The translations under genes were made by a program, and so were the position numbers. The notes below the pieces were generated by a model. It saw nothing but the letters and a program-made list of their open reading frames with translations, did no database searches and was not told where the DNA came from. Shown here one piece after another: positions 1-6,791 of a DNA stretch of 16,539 nt. Every line of letters begins with the position of its first letter. Position 1 is the stretch's first letter. Source of the DNA: CAYLYP01 sp964387795 (GTDB lineage: Bacteria > Bacteroidota > Bacteroidia > Bacteroidales > UBA7960); assembly GCA_964387795.1 (NCBI GenBank), contig CAYLYP010000071.1:1-16539 (forward strand), written 5' to 3'.

Positions 1-1001
1 GGAGTAAGGTCAAAGCCTCCGGGGCAAGCCCTGTGCCGTTTAAGCCCTGTGTTTCTTAAAAGAATGCTGTTGACATCAATACCATATTTCTTTCCAAGCC
101 TGCGTGCTTCGAAGAAGCCTTTTGTATATGACGAATAAAAATCTTTTAAGTCTGTATTGTTTGAAGCAAGCTTTTCATCAATTACCGGGTCAAAGCTTAA
201 GCGTTCAAGGCCGGGGTATTTGGAAGCAATCTCTAAAACCATTTCCTCTTGTCTGAATACATTAGCCGGGGTGATAATGGTATTCAGCGATGGCTTGATA
301 TTGGAGGCTAAAAGACTGATGATGTTTGTGCTTACCAATGAATGGTTTTTGCGTTGCAGGTTTTGAATATCTTCAAGGATATCAAACGAAATATTGGCTT
401 TGACATTATTGTGTTTTATCGTATCAATAATTTCTTTTGAAATCACTGAGCCATTGGAAGCAAAAGAGAAATGGATTGTAAACCCAAACTTATTGGCTTT
501 TTGGGATGCATAATCCAGCGCATGTTTCATGATATCCCAGGAGAGAAAAGGTTCGCCTCCGCCCCCAAAAGAGATATATAAATTACGGTTTGAAGTTCTT
601 TTTGGGTCAATAAAAAAATCAATGGTTTTTTCAAGCTTGAAAATACTCAGCTCCTCACCAGTGTGGCCTTTGGATGCATAACAATAGCTACATGAGAAAT
701 TGCATTTTGAATTGGGCAATATTGTAAGGGAGCAGGTTTCATGAGGCGATTGGATAATGTCATTTGGGTATTGATCGGGTATAGCTGTTAAAGCCTGCAC
801 TGCTTCAATGATGTCCCCATTATTGTTGATTTGAGGGGCATGAATAGCCTGGTGCAGGGTGTTTGCTTCTTCAGCAGATGCTATCAGCATATAGCCATTC
901 AGGGGTGCATAAATTAAATATGAGCTTGCTTCCTCCTGAGGTGTTGTATTTTCAAGGGGGATGAAAAAAATGTCGGAAAGTTCATTCTGAAAAGGTTTCA
1001 A
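1..1001 (-). CDS. Radical SAM/SPASM peptide maturase, second of a tandem pair (partial, C-terminus off the window)
   Basis: The reverse strand is open without a stop from codon 1 to the left edge, giving 333 codons. The protein carries the radical SAM iron-sulfur motif CNFSCSYC (Cys100, Cys104, Cys107) and a glycine-rich FGGGGEP stretch (about residues 145-151) expected to contact SAM. The first SPASM cysteine (Cys326, in ACPGGFDLTP) sits just before the edge, so most of the auxiliary-cluster domain is missing here. It is a clear paralogue of the enzyme at 1019-2389: the N-terminal pattern of DI, IP and YAP, the CNFSCSYCY motif and the GGGEP motif line up. No ATG lies near the front. I chose the TTG at 1001 because its product (KPFQNELSDIFFIP) aligns from residue 1 with the paralogue's start, and an in-frame TGA lies just upstream. 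It begins 17 bases after the upstream stop, so the two are probably co-transcribed. Inferred role: modifying the Cys-rich peptide at 2481-2570. Confidence 0.85.
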   Translation of the reverse strand, partial: MKPFQNELSDIFFIPLENTTPQEEASSYLIYAPLNGYMLIASAEEANTLHQAIHAPQINNNGDIIEAVQALTAIPDQYPNDIIQSPHETCSLTILPNSKCNFSCSYCYASKGHTGEELSIFKLEKTIDFFIDPKRTSNRNLYISFGGGGEPFLSWDIMKHALDYASQKANKFGFTIHFSFASNGSVISKEIIDTIKHNNVKANISFDILEDIQNLQRKNHSLVSTNIISLLASNIKPSLNTIITPANVFRQEEMVLEIASKYPGLERLSFDPVIDEKLASNNTDLKDFYSSYTKGFFEARRLGKKYGIDVNSILLRNTGLKRHRACPGGFDLT

Positions 1002-1018
1002 GGTGGCAATAGATTTGG

Positions 1019-2389
1019 TTATTCACAAATCCCTGTTGCACTCAACACGCTTTCTTTTAAGCTAAGCCCGGATTCTTTGAGATACTGTTGGTTTAATTTT
1101 TCAAGGATCATCCTTTTTGTAAAGTTCCTTGTAAACTCACATATTTCTTCAAGCGCCTCAGGCTGATAAACATATTTCCAGGCCATACAGCCACCCCCGC
1201 ATTGCCATTTTGCAAAACAGTATTTACATTTTTCTTTGCTGTAAACATTATCATCTGCAAGGCTTTGAAACTGGAGTTCATCTATGATGAGTTTATAATC
1301 CTTGTCAAAAAAACCATAAATGCTCTCTGAAAAGCCAGGATCGGCAGGAGCAGTGATACGTGTACACATACTAATCAAGCCATCAGGTGTGAGTGCAAAT
1401 TCACCGGGACAAAAGCGTTCAATCAGAAGGTTGAAATTGCGTGAAGCAGAGCATTCTACATTTTTACCATGTTCAAGACCTATCTTCCATGCTTTGAAAA
1501 AATGATTGATATATTGATTATAGAAATCCCTGAAATCCTGAGAGTTTTTAAATGACTCAGCATCCGTAACTGCCTCTGTCATAATGTCCGTTACCTTAGG
1601 ATAAACGGAAATCACTTCCTGGATCATTTGTTCCTGTAACAGGACGTTTTCAGGGGTAATGGTAGCCCTTAGCTTTGGAATTATCCCATTATCTATTAAT
1701 TGTTTGATGTTTCGGGAGACAATCTGGTAACTTCCCCTTTGCATGTTTTGGATGCTTTCAAGGATCTCGAATGAAACAGAAACCGTAACATTGTATTTTT
1801 TTAATACACTAATGATTTCATCATTAATGACAGAACCATTGGTGACAAGTGAAAAATCAGTCTTAAAGCCATGCGCATCAGCTAAAGCCTGCCCATATTC
1901 GAGGATGAATTTTACATGATCCCATGACAGCATAGGTTCTCCCCCTCCTAATATTGCAATAAAAAGCATTGGCGCCTTGATCCTTTTAGAATCTATAAAA
2001 TGCTCCAAGGTTTTTTTAAGGATTTCCTTATCAATGATTTTTCCTGATCTTCCCTGAGCCGAATAGCAATAGCTACATGAGAAATTACAAACATTATTGG
2101 GAAGTATGGCAAGACGGGTAAAATCGTTTGGAGATACGAGCCTGGCTGCTTTTTTCTCAGGGTCTTTCTCTGATAAAGCAATCATTGCCCCATGTATTTC
2201 TTCATCGGTGCAAGACCCTGGTGCTTTTATCCAATCTTCCATCTTTTGCACATAATCGGGGCTAACAATCATTGCATTGTCTGACCAGGGAGCATACATT
2301 AATACATAATCCTCTTCAGGGGCATCAAACCAACTGCCAACAGGGATTGGATAAATATCAGCATTTTCTAATACAAAGGAAGATTTCAT
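1019..2389 (-). CDS. Radical SAM/SPASM domain peptide maturase
   Basis: A 456-residue radical SAM protein. The N-terminal 95 residues are a family-specific region. The [4Fe-4S] motif CNFSCSYC uses Cys101, Cys105 and Cys108, and the GGGEP SAM-binding motif is at 148-152. The C-terminal region matches the SPASM auxiliary-cluster pattern closely: Cys327-X9-Gly337-X4-Cys342, then Cys388-X2-Cys391-X5-Cys397-X3-Cys401 and Cys417. SPASM enzymes typically bind two extra iron-sulfur clusters and act on ribosomal peptides (AlbA and PqqE types) or on sulfatases (anSME type). The gene lies 91 bases downstream of a 29-codon Cys-rich peptide gene on the same strand and just ahead of a paralogue, so peptide maturation, for example Cys-linked thioether or carbon crosslinks, is the best inference. 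All cluster cysteines are present, so it is not a pseudo-enzyme. No clear Shine-Dalgarno is seen before its ATG. The substrate assignment is inferred from position only. Confidence 0.93.
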   Translation of the reverse strand: MKSSFVLENADIYPIPVGSWFDAPEEDYVLMYAPWSDNAMIVSPDYVQKMEDWIKAPGSCTDEEIHGAMIALSEKDPEKKAARLVSPNDFTRLAILPNNVCNFSCSYCYSAQGRSGKIIDKEILKKTLEHFIDSKRIKAPMLFIAILGGGEPMLSWDHVKFILEYGQALADAHGFKTDFSLVTNGSVINDEIISVLKKYNVTVSVSFEILESIQNMQRGSYQIVSRNIKQLIDNGIIPKLRATITPENVLLQEQMIQEVISVYPKVTDIMTEAVTDAESFKNSQDFRDFYNQYINHFFKAWKIGLEHGKNVECSASRNFNLLIERFCPGEFALTPDGLISMCTRITAPADPGFSESIYGFFDKDYKLIIDELQFQSLADDNVYSKEKCKYCFAKWQCGGGCMAWKYVYQPEALEEICEFTRNFTKRMILEKLNQQYLKESGLSLKESVLSATGICE

Positions 2390-2415
2390 AAATGGGGACT
2401 TAAAATCATTAAAAA

Positions 2416-2459
2416 AATGGCACCACTGAATTCAATCTTTTGTATTCAATGGCACCACT
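2416..2459. repeat. 12-bp direct repeat pair between the precursor and maturase genes
   Basis: The sequence AATGGCACCACT occurs exactly at 2416-2427 and again at 2448-2459, a 32-base period. A shorter ATTCAAT repeat lies between the copies. The pair occupies the gap between the Cys-rich peptide gene and the first radical SAM gene. I see no hairpin or T-tract here that would make it a terminator. Its function is unknown; it may be a local duplication. Confidence 0.7.
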
Positions 2460-2473
2460 TAACTTTTCACCTT

Positions 2474-2631
2474 GGCGAAATTAGTTATTGCATTTGCAGC
2501 CACCACAATGGTCACAGCATCCATAACTGTTTTTCTTGGTGTCTTTCACTTTTACAACTTTTGTAAGCATAACTCCTTTTTTTAGTGGTAATGGTTTACT
2601 TAAATTGCGACTCAGTTGGGCGAAATTAGTT
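2474..2631. repeat. 13-bp direct repeats flanking the Cys-rich peptide gene
   Basis: GGCGAAATTAGTT is present exactly at 2474-2486 and 2619-2631, preceded by TT in both copies apart from one extra G in the right copy. On the coding (minus) strand the left copy contains the stop codon of the 29-residue peptide gene, and the right copy lies in its 5' leader. The repeats therefore bracket the peptide gene with a 145-base period. This could be the scar of a precursor-gene duplication or deletion, or a recombination boundary. A function is not shown. Confidence 0.7.
2481..2570 (-). CDS. Small Cys-rich peptide, putative radical SAM-modified RiPP precursor
   Basis: A 29-codon reading frame starts at ATG 2570 and ends with TAA at 2481. 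The first 16 residues are rich in Lys and Val and would serve as a short leader. The tail (residues 17-29) reads GCCDHCGGCKCNN, with Cys at 18, 19, 22, 25 and 27, a density that chance rarely gives. On the coding strand AAGGAG ends two bases before the ATG. This is an unusually good Shine-Dalgarno for this phylum, but it is closer than the usual spacing. A candidate promoter lies about 80 bases upstream. The gene sits directly ahead of two tandem SPASM radical SAM enzymes, the arrangement expected for a sactipeptide- or ranthipeptide-like precursor. I do not recognise the family. Alternatives are a small metal-binding, metallothionein-like peptide or, less likely, a chance ORF. Confidence 0.72.
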   Translation of the reverse strand: MLTKVVKVKDTKKNSYGCCDHCGGCKCNN

Positions 2632-2651
2632 TCTATCCAATGAATACTCTG

Positions 2652-2681
2652 CTAAGGTAAAAAAATATTTAAATAACCAAA
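2652..2681 (-). promoter_or_regulatory. Candidate Bacteroidota promoter for the Cys-rich peptide/radical SAM operon
   Basis: On the minus strand TTTG (2681-2678) is followed after 18 bases by TACCTTAG (2659-2652). This is one mismatch from the -7 consensus TAnnTTTG, with good -33/-7 spacing. A transcript from here would start near 2645 and carry a leader of about 75 bases before the peptide start. The call rests on motif matching alone. Confidence 0.45.
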
Positions 2682-2708
2682 AAGAATTATAATAAAAATC
2701 ACTTTTTT

Positions 2709-2840
2709 ATGAAAGATGCACCTGCAACAGATGCTTTGCAGCAATATAGCCGTATCAGTAAATTAAGAAAGATTTTAATGGGTGTTGAAGAAGTAATAAC
2801 CTCCATTAAATGTCCAGTAAGACAGGTATTTGTGTTTTGA
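2709..2840 (+). CDS. Very small ORF of 43 codons, unrecognised and doubtful
   Basis: The frame runs from ATG 2709 to TGA 2840, divergent from the Cys-rich peptide gene and upstream of the EamA transporter. The predicted product is mostly polar and helical in its first half (a DALQQYSRISKLRK stretch) and ends in a short hydrophobic tail with a single Cys. There is no visible Shine-Dalgarno, and I do not recognise the product. The composition looks protein-like and there are few other candidates in this 531-base gap, but an ORF of this length can arise by chance. It could also be a gene remnant or an accessory peptide of the neighbouring locus. Confidence 0.25.
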   Translation: MKDAPATDALQQYSRISKLRKILMGVEEVITSIKCPVRQVFVF

Positions 2841-2894
2841 GTTGTTTCCTTAAGATACAATTGAGACAGTAGTTAAATACGATGCTATTTTTTC

Positions 2895-2902
2895 TAATTT
2901 TG
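2895..2902 (+). promoter_or_regulatory. -7 box candidate for the EamA transporter gene
   Basis: TAATTTTG matches the Bacteroidota -7 consensus TAnnTTTG exactly and lies 19 bases before the ATG at 2922. This would give a very short 5' leader. No good TTG -33 element is found at the expected spacing, so the box stands alone. Confidence 0.45.
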
Positions 2903-2921
2903 TATCCTTATCTTCAATCAG

Positions 2922-3851
2922 ATGGAAAAGAAGCCGGCAAACACGTTTGTGTATTATTCATTGCTTTGTGTTTTGATGCTTATATGGGGCTCGTCCTTTA
3001 TATTAATGAAAAAAGGCCTGATCAGCTTTACAGGCTTTCAATTAGGGGCATTGCGCATCAGTATAAGTTTTTTTGTTTTATTGCCTTTTGCGGTCATGCG
3101 AATATCAAAGGTATGGCATCAACACCGTAAGAGCCTGCTTTATTTCTTTCTGGCAGGATTAATAGGTAATGGGATCCCTGCATTTTTGTTTGCCATTGCC
3201 CAGACACGGATTGATAGTCTGTTGGCAGGGATTTTAAATTCTTTGACTCCTTTGTTTACAGTGATTGTAGGTGTTTCCCTTTTTGGGGCAAAGACCCGCT
3301 GGGCTAATGTAGCAGGTGTCCTTACGGGCCTGGTAGGGGCTATTGGTTTGATGGTTGCAAGCAGTGGGCAAAGTTTTTCAATCAATTCTGCTTATGGCTT
3401 GTTGATTGTAGCTGCCACAGTGTTATATGCATTTAACCTGAATATCATCAAACGCTTTTTATCTGCCTTTGATGCAATCACTATAACATCAGTGGCATTT
3501 TTAAGTTTTGCAATACCTTTTGTAATCTATTTATTTACAACTGATTTTATAAGCCGAATGGAAACAATGCCCCAGGCCTGGAGTAGCTTTGGATATATTG
3601 TACTGCTTTCGGTACTTGGAACAGCGATGGCAGTGATATTGCAAAACTGGCTTATCAAACAGACCTCGCCTTTGTTTGTTGCAAGTGTGACCTATCTGAT
3701 TCCTATTGTGGCAATATTTTGGGGCATTATTGATGGGGAACGTTTTGAAGCAGTTTATATCTTTTGGGTGGGTCTGATATTGGCTGGTGTCTATCTGGCT
3801 AACAGGCCTGATGGGGGATTTATTAAAAAACGGCTGGGGAAAAAAGTGTAG
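2922..3851 (+). CDS. EamA/DMT-superfamily membrane transporter
   Basis: A 309-residue, very hydrophobic protein with about ten membrane-spanning segments, arranged as the two tandem EamA halves typical of drug/metabolite transporters. The family signature near the N-terminus, LIWGSSFILMKKGL (about residues 19-32), is clear. The positively charged C-terminus (KKRLGKKV) is probably cytoplasmic. EamA proteins act as single-component secondary transporters in the inner membrane for metabolites such as amino acids, nucleosides or toxic compounds, and substrates cannot be read from sequence. It is divergent from the radical SAM/peptide locus and has its own -7 box, so a role in exporting that peptide is possible but unsupported. 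The ATG at 2922 is preferred because it sits just behind the -7 box and directly before the first helix. Confidence 0.93.
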   Translation: MEKKPANTFVYYSLLCVLMLIWGSSFILMKKGLISFTGFQLGALRISISFFVLLPFAVMRISKVWHQHRKSLLYFFLAGLIGNGIPAFLFAIAQTRIDSLLAGILNSLTPLFTVIVGVSLFGAKTRWANVAGVLTGLVGAIGLMVASSGQSFSINSAYGLLIVAATVLYAFNLNIIKRFLSAFDAITITSVAFLSFAIPFVIYLFTTDFISRMETMPQAWSSFGYIVLLSVLGTAMAVILQNWLIKQTSPLFVASVTYLIPIVAIFWGIIDGERFEAVYIFWVGLILAGVYLANRPDGGFIKKRLGKKV

Positions 3852-4004
3852 TTGATCTTTTTGTTTTTCTGATATATACTTTCCCGGAGATTTCTTGAAA
3901 GGCTGATAATGAAGGAGAATAAGTGGTTTGGTGACTTGAAAGGCATAATAGTTCGGAGAGCAGGTGATGTATTCGTTTTTTTGGAATAATAATGGATAAA
4001 AAAG

Positions 4005-4034
4005 TTTGAATTACGAAAATAATTTTTAACTTTG
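4005..4034 (+). promoter_or_regulatory. Strong Bacteroidota promoter for rplU-rpmA
   Basis: TTTG (4005-4008) and TAACTTTG (4027-4034) are separated by 18 bases and match the -33/-7 consensus exactly. The -7 box continues as TTTGCAGCCC, closely resembling the TTTGCAGTCC after the rpsF -7 box at 16411. Transcription should start around 4040, giving a leader of about 35 bases. Confidence 0.75.
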
Positions 4035-4076
4035 CAGCCCTAATTAAAAGAGTTCATATTTAAAACCTGGTAAACG

Positions 4077-4391
4077 ATGTATGCAATTGTTGACATAGCA
4101 GGCAGGCAATTCAAAGTAAGCAAAGACCAGAAGATTTTTGTTAACCGTTTGGACGCTGAAGAAGGCTCACAAGTGAGTTTTGATAAAGTGTATTTATTAG
4201 CAAACGAAAGCAAAATCGACGTAGGCGCCCCTGTTGTAACTGGTGCACAAGTTAAAGCCAAAGTGCTTTCGCACCCCAAAGCTGACAAAGTAACAATCTT
4301 CAAAAAGAAGAGAAGAAAGTCTTATCAAAAAAGGACTGGTCACCGTCAGCCTTTAACCCAGATTTTGATTGAAGAAATCATTTTGGGTTAA
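4077..4391 (+). CDS. rplU: 50S ribosomal protein bL21
   Basis: 104 residues, the normal length for bL21. It starts MYAIVDIAGRQFKV and contains the C-terminal signature KKKRRKSYQKRTGHRQP, which binds 23S rRNA. The protein is a structural component of the large ribosomal subunit. It is followed after 40 bases by rpmA (bL27), the nearly universal bacterial pairing, and both are read from the strong promoter at 4005-4034. Nothing is unusual in the protein. Confidence 0.98.
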   Translation: MYAIVDIAGRQFKVSKDQKIFVNRLDAEEGSQVSFDKVYLLANESKIDVGAPVVTGAQVKAKVLSHPKADKVTIFKKKRRKSYQKRTGHRQPLTQILIEEIILG

Positions 4392-4431
4392 TTAATGAAC
4401 CGTTTTTTGTTATAAAGAAAATTGAAATAAC

Positions 4432-4698
4432 ATGGCACACAAGAAAGGAGTCGGTAGTTCCAAGAACGGTAGGGAATCGCACAGTAAACGACTTGGTATT
4501 AAAATATTTGGCGGGCAGGCAGCCATTGCCGGAAATATTATTGTTAGACAAAGGGGTACCGTTCACAACCCTGGCGTTAATGTTGGTATCGGCAAAGACC
4601 ACACCTTATTTGCTACTTCAGATGGCATCGTGGTGTTCAGAAAAGGCAAAAACGATAAGTCTTTTGTTTCAGTGCTTCCAAAAGAAGCTCAGGCATAA
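4432..4698 (+). CDS. rpmA: 50S ribosomal protein bL27
   Basis: 88 residues beginning MAHKKGVGSSKNGRES, the flexible N-terminal tail that reaches towards the peptidyl transferase centre. It is followed by the conserved core GGQAAIAGNIIVRQRGT and HNPGVNVGIGKDHTL. The tail begins directly with Ala-His-Lys-Lys after Met, so the N-terminal extension that Firmicutes cleave off is absent. The gene is the second of the rplU-rpmA operon and is closed by the terminator at 4732-4766. Confidence 0.98.
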   Translation: MAHKKGVGSSKNGRESHSKRLGIKIFGGQAAIAGNIIVRQRGTVHNPGVNVGIGKDHTLFATSDGIVVFRKGKNDKSFVSVLPKEAQA

Positions 4699-4731
4699 GA
4701 AATCCAACAAGCCTTCGGGCATTAAAAGCAT

Positions 4732-4766
4732 AAAAATCTCCCGCCAGTTAAGGTTGGGAGATTTTT
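4732..4766 (+). terminator. Intrinsic terminator after rpmA
   Basis: AAAAATCTCCC (4732-4742) and GGGAGATTTTT (4756-4766) form a perfect 11-bp stem with a 13-base loop. The A- and T-rich ends of the stem supply the U-tract on either strand. It separates the ribosomal protein operon from serS. Confidence 0.9.
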
Positions 4767-4781
4767 GTTTAAAAGAATTCC

Positions 4782-4789
4782 TAACTTTG
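4782..4789 (+). promoter_or_regulatory. -7 box candidate for serS
   Basis: TAACTTTG matches TAnnTTTG exactly and lies about 50 bases before the serS start. The only TTTG upstream (4764-4767) overlaps the terminator stem and is spaced 14 bases away, shorter than ideal, so only the -7 element is convincing. Confidence 0.5.
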
Positions 4790-4839
4790 TAAAGGAAAAA
4801 TAAATTCATCATATTAATGTTCAATAAACCTGTTTTCAA

Positions 4840-6111
4840 ATGCTTCAAATTAGCTTAATCCGCGAGAACCCCCAAGAGGTGATTGAAAGGCTCAAAATAA
4901 AAAATTTTGATGCAGCCCCACTGGTAAATCAACTTCTTGAAACTGATAAGCAACGTCGTGAGACCCAAAAATCCCTTGATGACCTTTTGGCTGAATCCAA
5001 CCAACTGGCAAAAGAAATTGGTCAGCTTTTTAAATCGGGAAAGACTTCGGAAGCCAATGAGAAGAAAGAAAGAACATTTGTGCTAAAACAACAGGTTAAG
5101 GAATTGGAAGACAAGTTGAATGTGCTTAAGGAAAGCTTCGACAATGCCCTTGTGTTGCTTCCCAATATCCCCCATTCATCTGTTCCGGCTGGCAGGACAG
5201 CTGAAGATAATGAGATTGTCCTTCAGGATGGTAGTATTCCTGTATTATTCGAAGGTGCCGTGCCTCATTGGGAACTTACTTCAAAGTATGATATCATAGA
5301 TTTTGAACTGGGCACCAAGATTACCGGTGCAGGTTTCCCTGTTTATAAGGGCAAAGGGGCAAAGCTTCAACGCGCATTGATAAATTTCTTTTTGGATTGT
5401 GCCGAGCAGGCAGGATATACCGAGTATCAGCCCCCTTTGATGGTGAATGAGGCTTCGGCTTATGGTACAGGCCAATTACCGGATAAAGAAGGGCAGATGT
5501 ACCATGCAACAATTGATAACCTGTATTTGATTCCCACTGCTGAAGTTCCTGTAACAAATATTTTCCGTGATGTAATATTACGCGAACAGGATTTACCTGT
5601 TAAGAGCACCGCTTACTCAGCTTGTTTCAGGCGTGAAGCAGGTTCTTATGGAAAAGATGTCAGGGGACTTAACAGGCTCCACCAGTTTGATAAAGTAGAA
5701 ATTGTTCAGGTTACACGCCCTGATAAATCCTATGAGACCCTTGAAGTTATGAGGGATTATGTGGCAGGGATACTTCGCAAACTTGAACTTCCATTTCGCA
5801 TTGTAAGACTTTGTGGGGGTGATATGAGCTTCGCTTCCGCACTGACTTATGATATGGAGGTCTTTTCTGCTGCACAAAAACGTTGGCTTGAAGTGAGCTC
5901 TGTATCAAACTTTGAATCATTCCAATCAAACAGGATGAAGCTTCGCATTAAAGGCAATGATGGAAAAACAGAACTTGCACATACCCTTAATGGTAGTGCC
6001 CTGGCTTTGCCCCGTATCGTAGCCTCTATCCTTGAAAACAATCAAACCCCCGAAGGTATACGTATTCCTAAAGCATTGGTGAAATTCACCGGCTTTGAAT
6101 ACATCAATTAA
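4840..6111 (+). CDS. serS: Seryl-tRNA synthetase (serine--tRNA ligase)
   Basis: A 423-residue class II aminoacyl-tRNA synthetase that charges tRNA-Ser (and tRNA-Sec where present) with serine, using ATP in the cytoplasm. The N-terminal 105 residues form the long helical coiled-coil arm that grips the tRNA variable loop. The catalytic domain shows TAEVP (233-237), which contributes to serine binding, motif 2 beginning FRREAGSYG (263-271), and motif 3 NGSALALPR (384-392), whose Arg contacts ATP. Length and motifs are normal. The start MLQISLIREN is the family's usual N-terminus. It has its own -7 box and ends in a strong terminator, so it appears to be a single-gene unit. Confidence 0.98.
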   Translation: MLQISLIRENPQEVIERLKIKNFDAAPLVNQLLETDKQRRETQKSLDDLLAESNQLAKEIGQLFKSGKTSEANEKKERTFVLKQQVKELEDKLNVLKESFDNALVLLPNIPHSSVPAGRTAEDNEIVLQDGSIPVLFEGAVPHWELTSKYDIIDFELGTKITGAGFPVYKGKGAKLQRALINFFLDCAEQAGYTEYQPPLMVNEASAYGTGQLPDKEGQMYHATIDNLYLIPTAEVPVTNIFRDVILREQDLPVKSTAYSACFRREAGSYGKDVRGLNRLHQFDKVEIVQVTRPDKSYETLEVMRDYVAGILRKLELPFRIVRLCGGDMSFASALTYDMEVFSAAQKRWLEVSSVSNFESFQSNRMKLRIKGNDGKTELAHTLNGSALALPRIVASILENNQTPEGIRIPKALVKFTGFEYIN

Positions 6112-6120
6112 CATAAAAAT

Positions 6121-6169
6121 ACCCGTTGTGATTTTGATATCGCTTTCTATGACTCAAATCACAACGGGT
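6121..6169 (+). terminator. Intrinsic terminator after serS
   Basis: ACCCGTTGTGATTT (6121-6134) and AAATCACAACGGGT (6156-6169) form a perfect 14-bp stem with a 21-base loop, followed by TTGCTTTT. It begins 9 bases after the serS stop codon. Confidence 0.88.
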
Positions 6170-6227
6170 TTGCTTTTATATAGTTTAAACATTCTTTTCC
6201 CTTTTGACTTTTTAACTCATTTGTAAT

Positions 6228-6791
6228 ATGAAAACATCCTTCTGCCTCGTTTCATCATCTATTGTGTTTGTTTCTTTTTTCTTATTTTCCTGTAGTTCCC
6301 AACTTGAAAAAACAGATGCACAAAGAGTTGATAGCCTTATTACTGTTTTGGATTCTGCCTATTTTTATTCCTCTCAGATTGATACCATTGAGGTAAATAA
6401 GGTCTTTGATGATTTTAAAATTCATCTTGATGATATGCAAAAGTATATGTTTGATAAACCGGATAAAGAAGAAGATGCTCAGCTTATTACCCGTTATAGC
6501 CAAATAAGAAAACCTTTAAGGGACTACAAGAAAAATGCAAAACAAATACGAAAAAGCATTGATGAACAAAAACAACAATTGCTTGCTCTGAAAAAAGAAA
6601 GACTTAAAGGCATTATCAATGATTCGGATTTTGTGATTTTTTTCCATCAGGAAAAAGATCTTGCTAAGCAAAATTTTTTAGAAGCACACAATTTACACCA
6701 AAGGACCAAAGAGTCATTAAATACCTATTATGAACTCAATGAACGGATGATTGAGTATATGGATAGTGTGATTCAAAATAGTAAACATTAA
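6228..6791 (+). CDS. Hypothetical lipoprotein with a helical, coiled-coil-like body
   Basis: 187 residues. The N-terminus is a lipoprotein signal: MKTS, a hydrophobic stretch, then FLFSC with Cys22 as the likely lipidated residue. The next residues (SSQLEKTD) lack a run of acidic residues directly after the Cys that would suggest surface export, so periplasmic-facing anchoring is the default guess. The mature part is highly charged and almost entirely helical, with a Lys/Gln-rich segment near 100-135 (NAKQIRKSIDEQKQQLLALK) that could form a coiled coil. I do not recognise a family. It stands between the serS terminator and the TPR protein gene, 72 bases away on the same strand, and might be co-expressed with the latter. 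Confidence 0.8.
   Translation: MKTSFCLVSSSIVFVSFFLFSCSSQLEKTDAQRVDSLITVLDSAYFYSSQIDTIEVNKVFDDFKIHLDDMQKYMFDKPDKEEDAQLITRYSQIRKPLRDYKKNAKQIRKSIDEQKQQLLALKKERLKGIINDSDFVIFFHQEKDLAKQNFLEAHNLHQRTKESLNTYYELNERMIEYMDSVIQNSKH

Noticed and set aside
1..1001. The left radical SAM gene as a truncated pseudogene
   Set aside because: It has no internal stop or frameshift and simply runs off the window edge; the missing ATG is explained by a TTG start that aligns with the paralogue.
2416..2631. A CRISPR array or mobile element made of the short direct repeats
   Set aside because: There are only two copies of each repeat, they differ from one another, and no cas, transposase or terminal inverted repeats are present.
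2882..3130. An 82-codon plus-strand frame overlapping the start of the EamA gene
   Set aside because: It lies in another frame within a clearly coding transporter gene and starts before the -7 box; its product has no recognisable features.
4493..4792. A 99-codon frame overlapping rpmA and running through the terminator
   Set aside because: It is an out-of-frame shadow of bL27, and its 3' part is the terminator hairpin.
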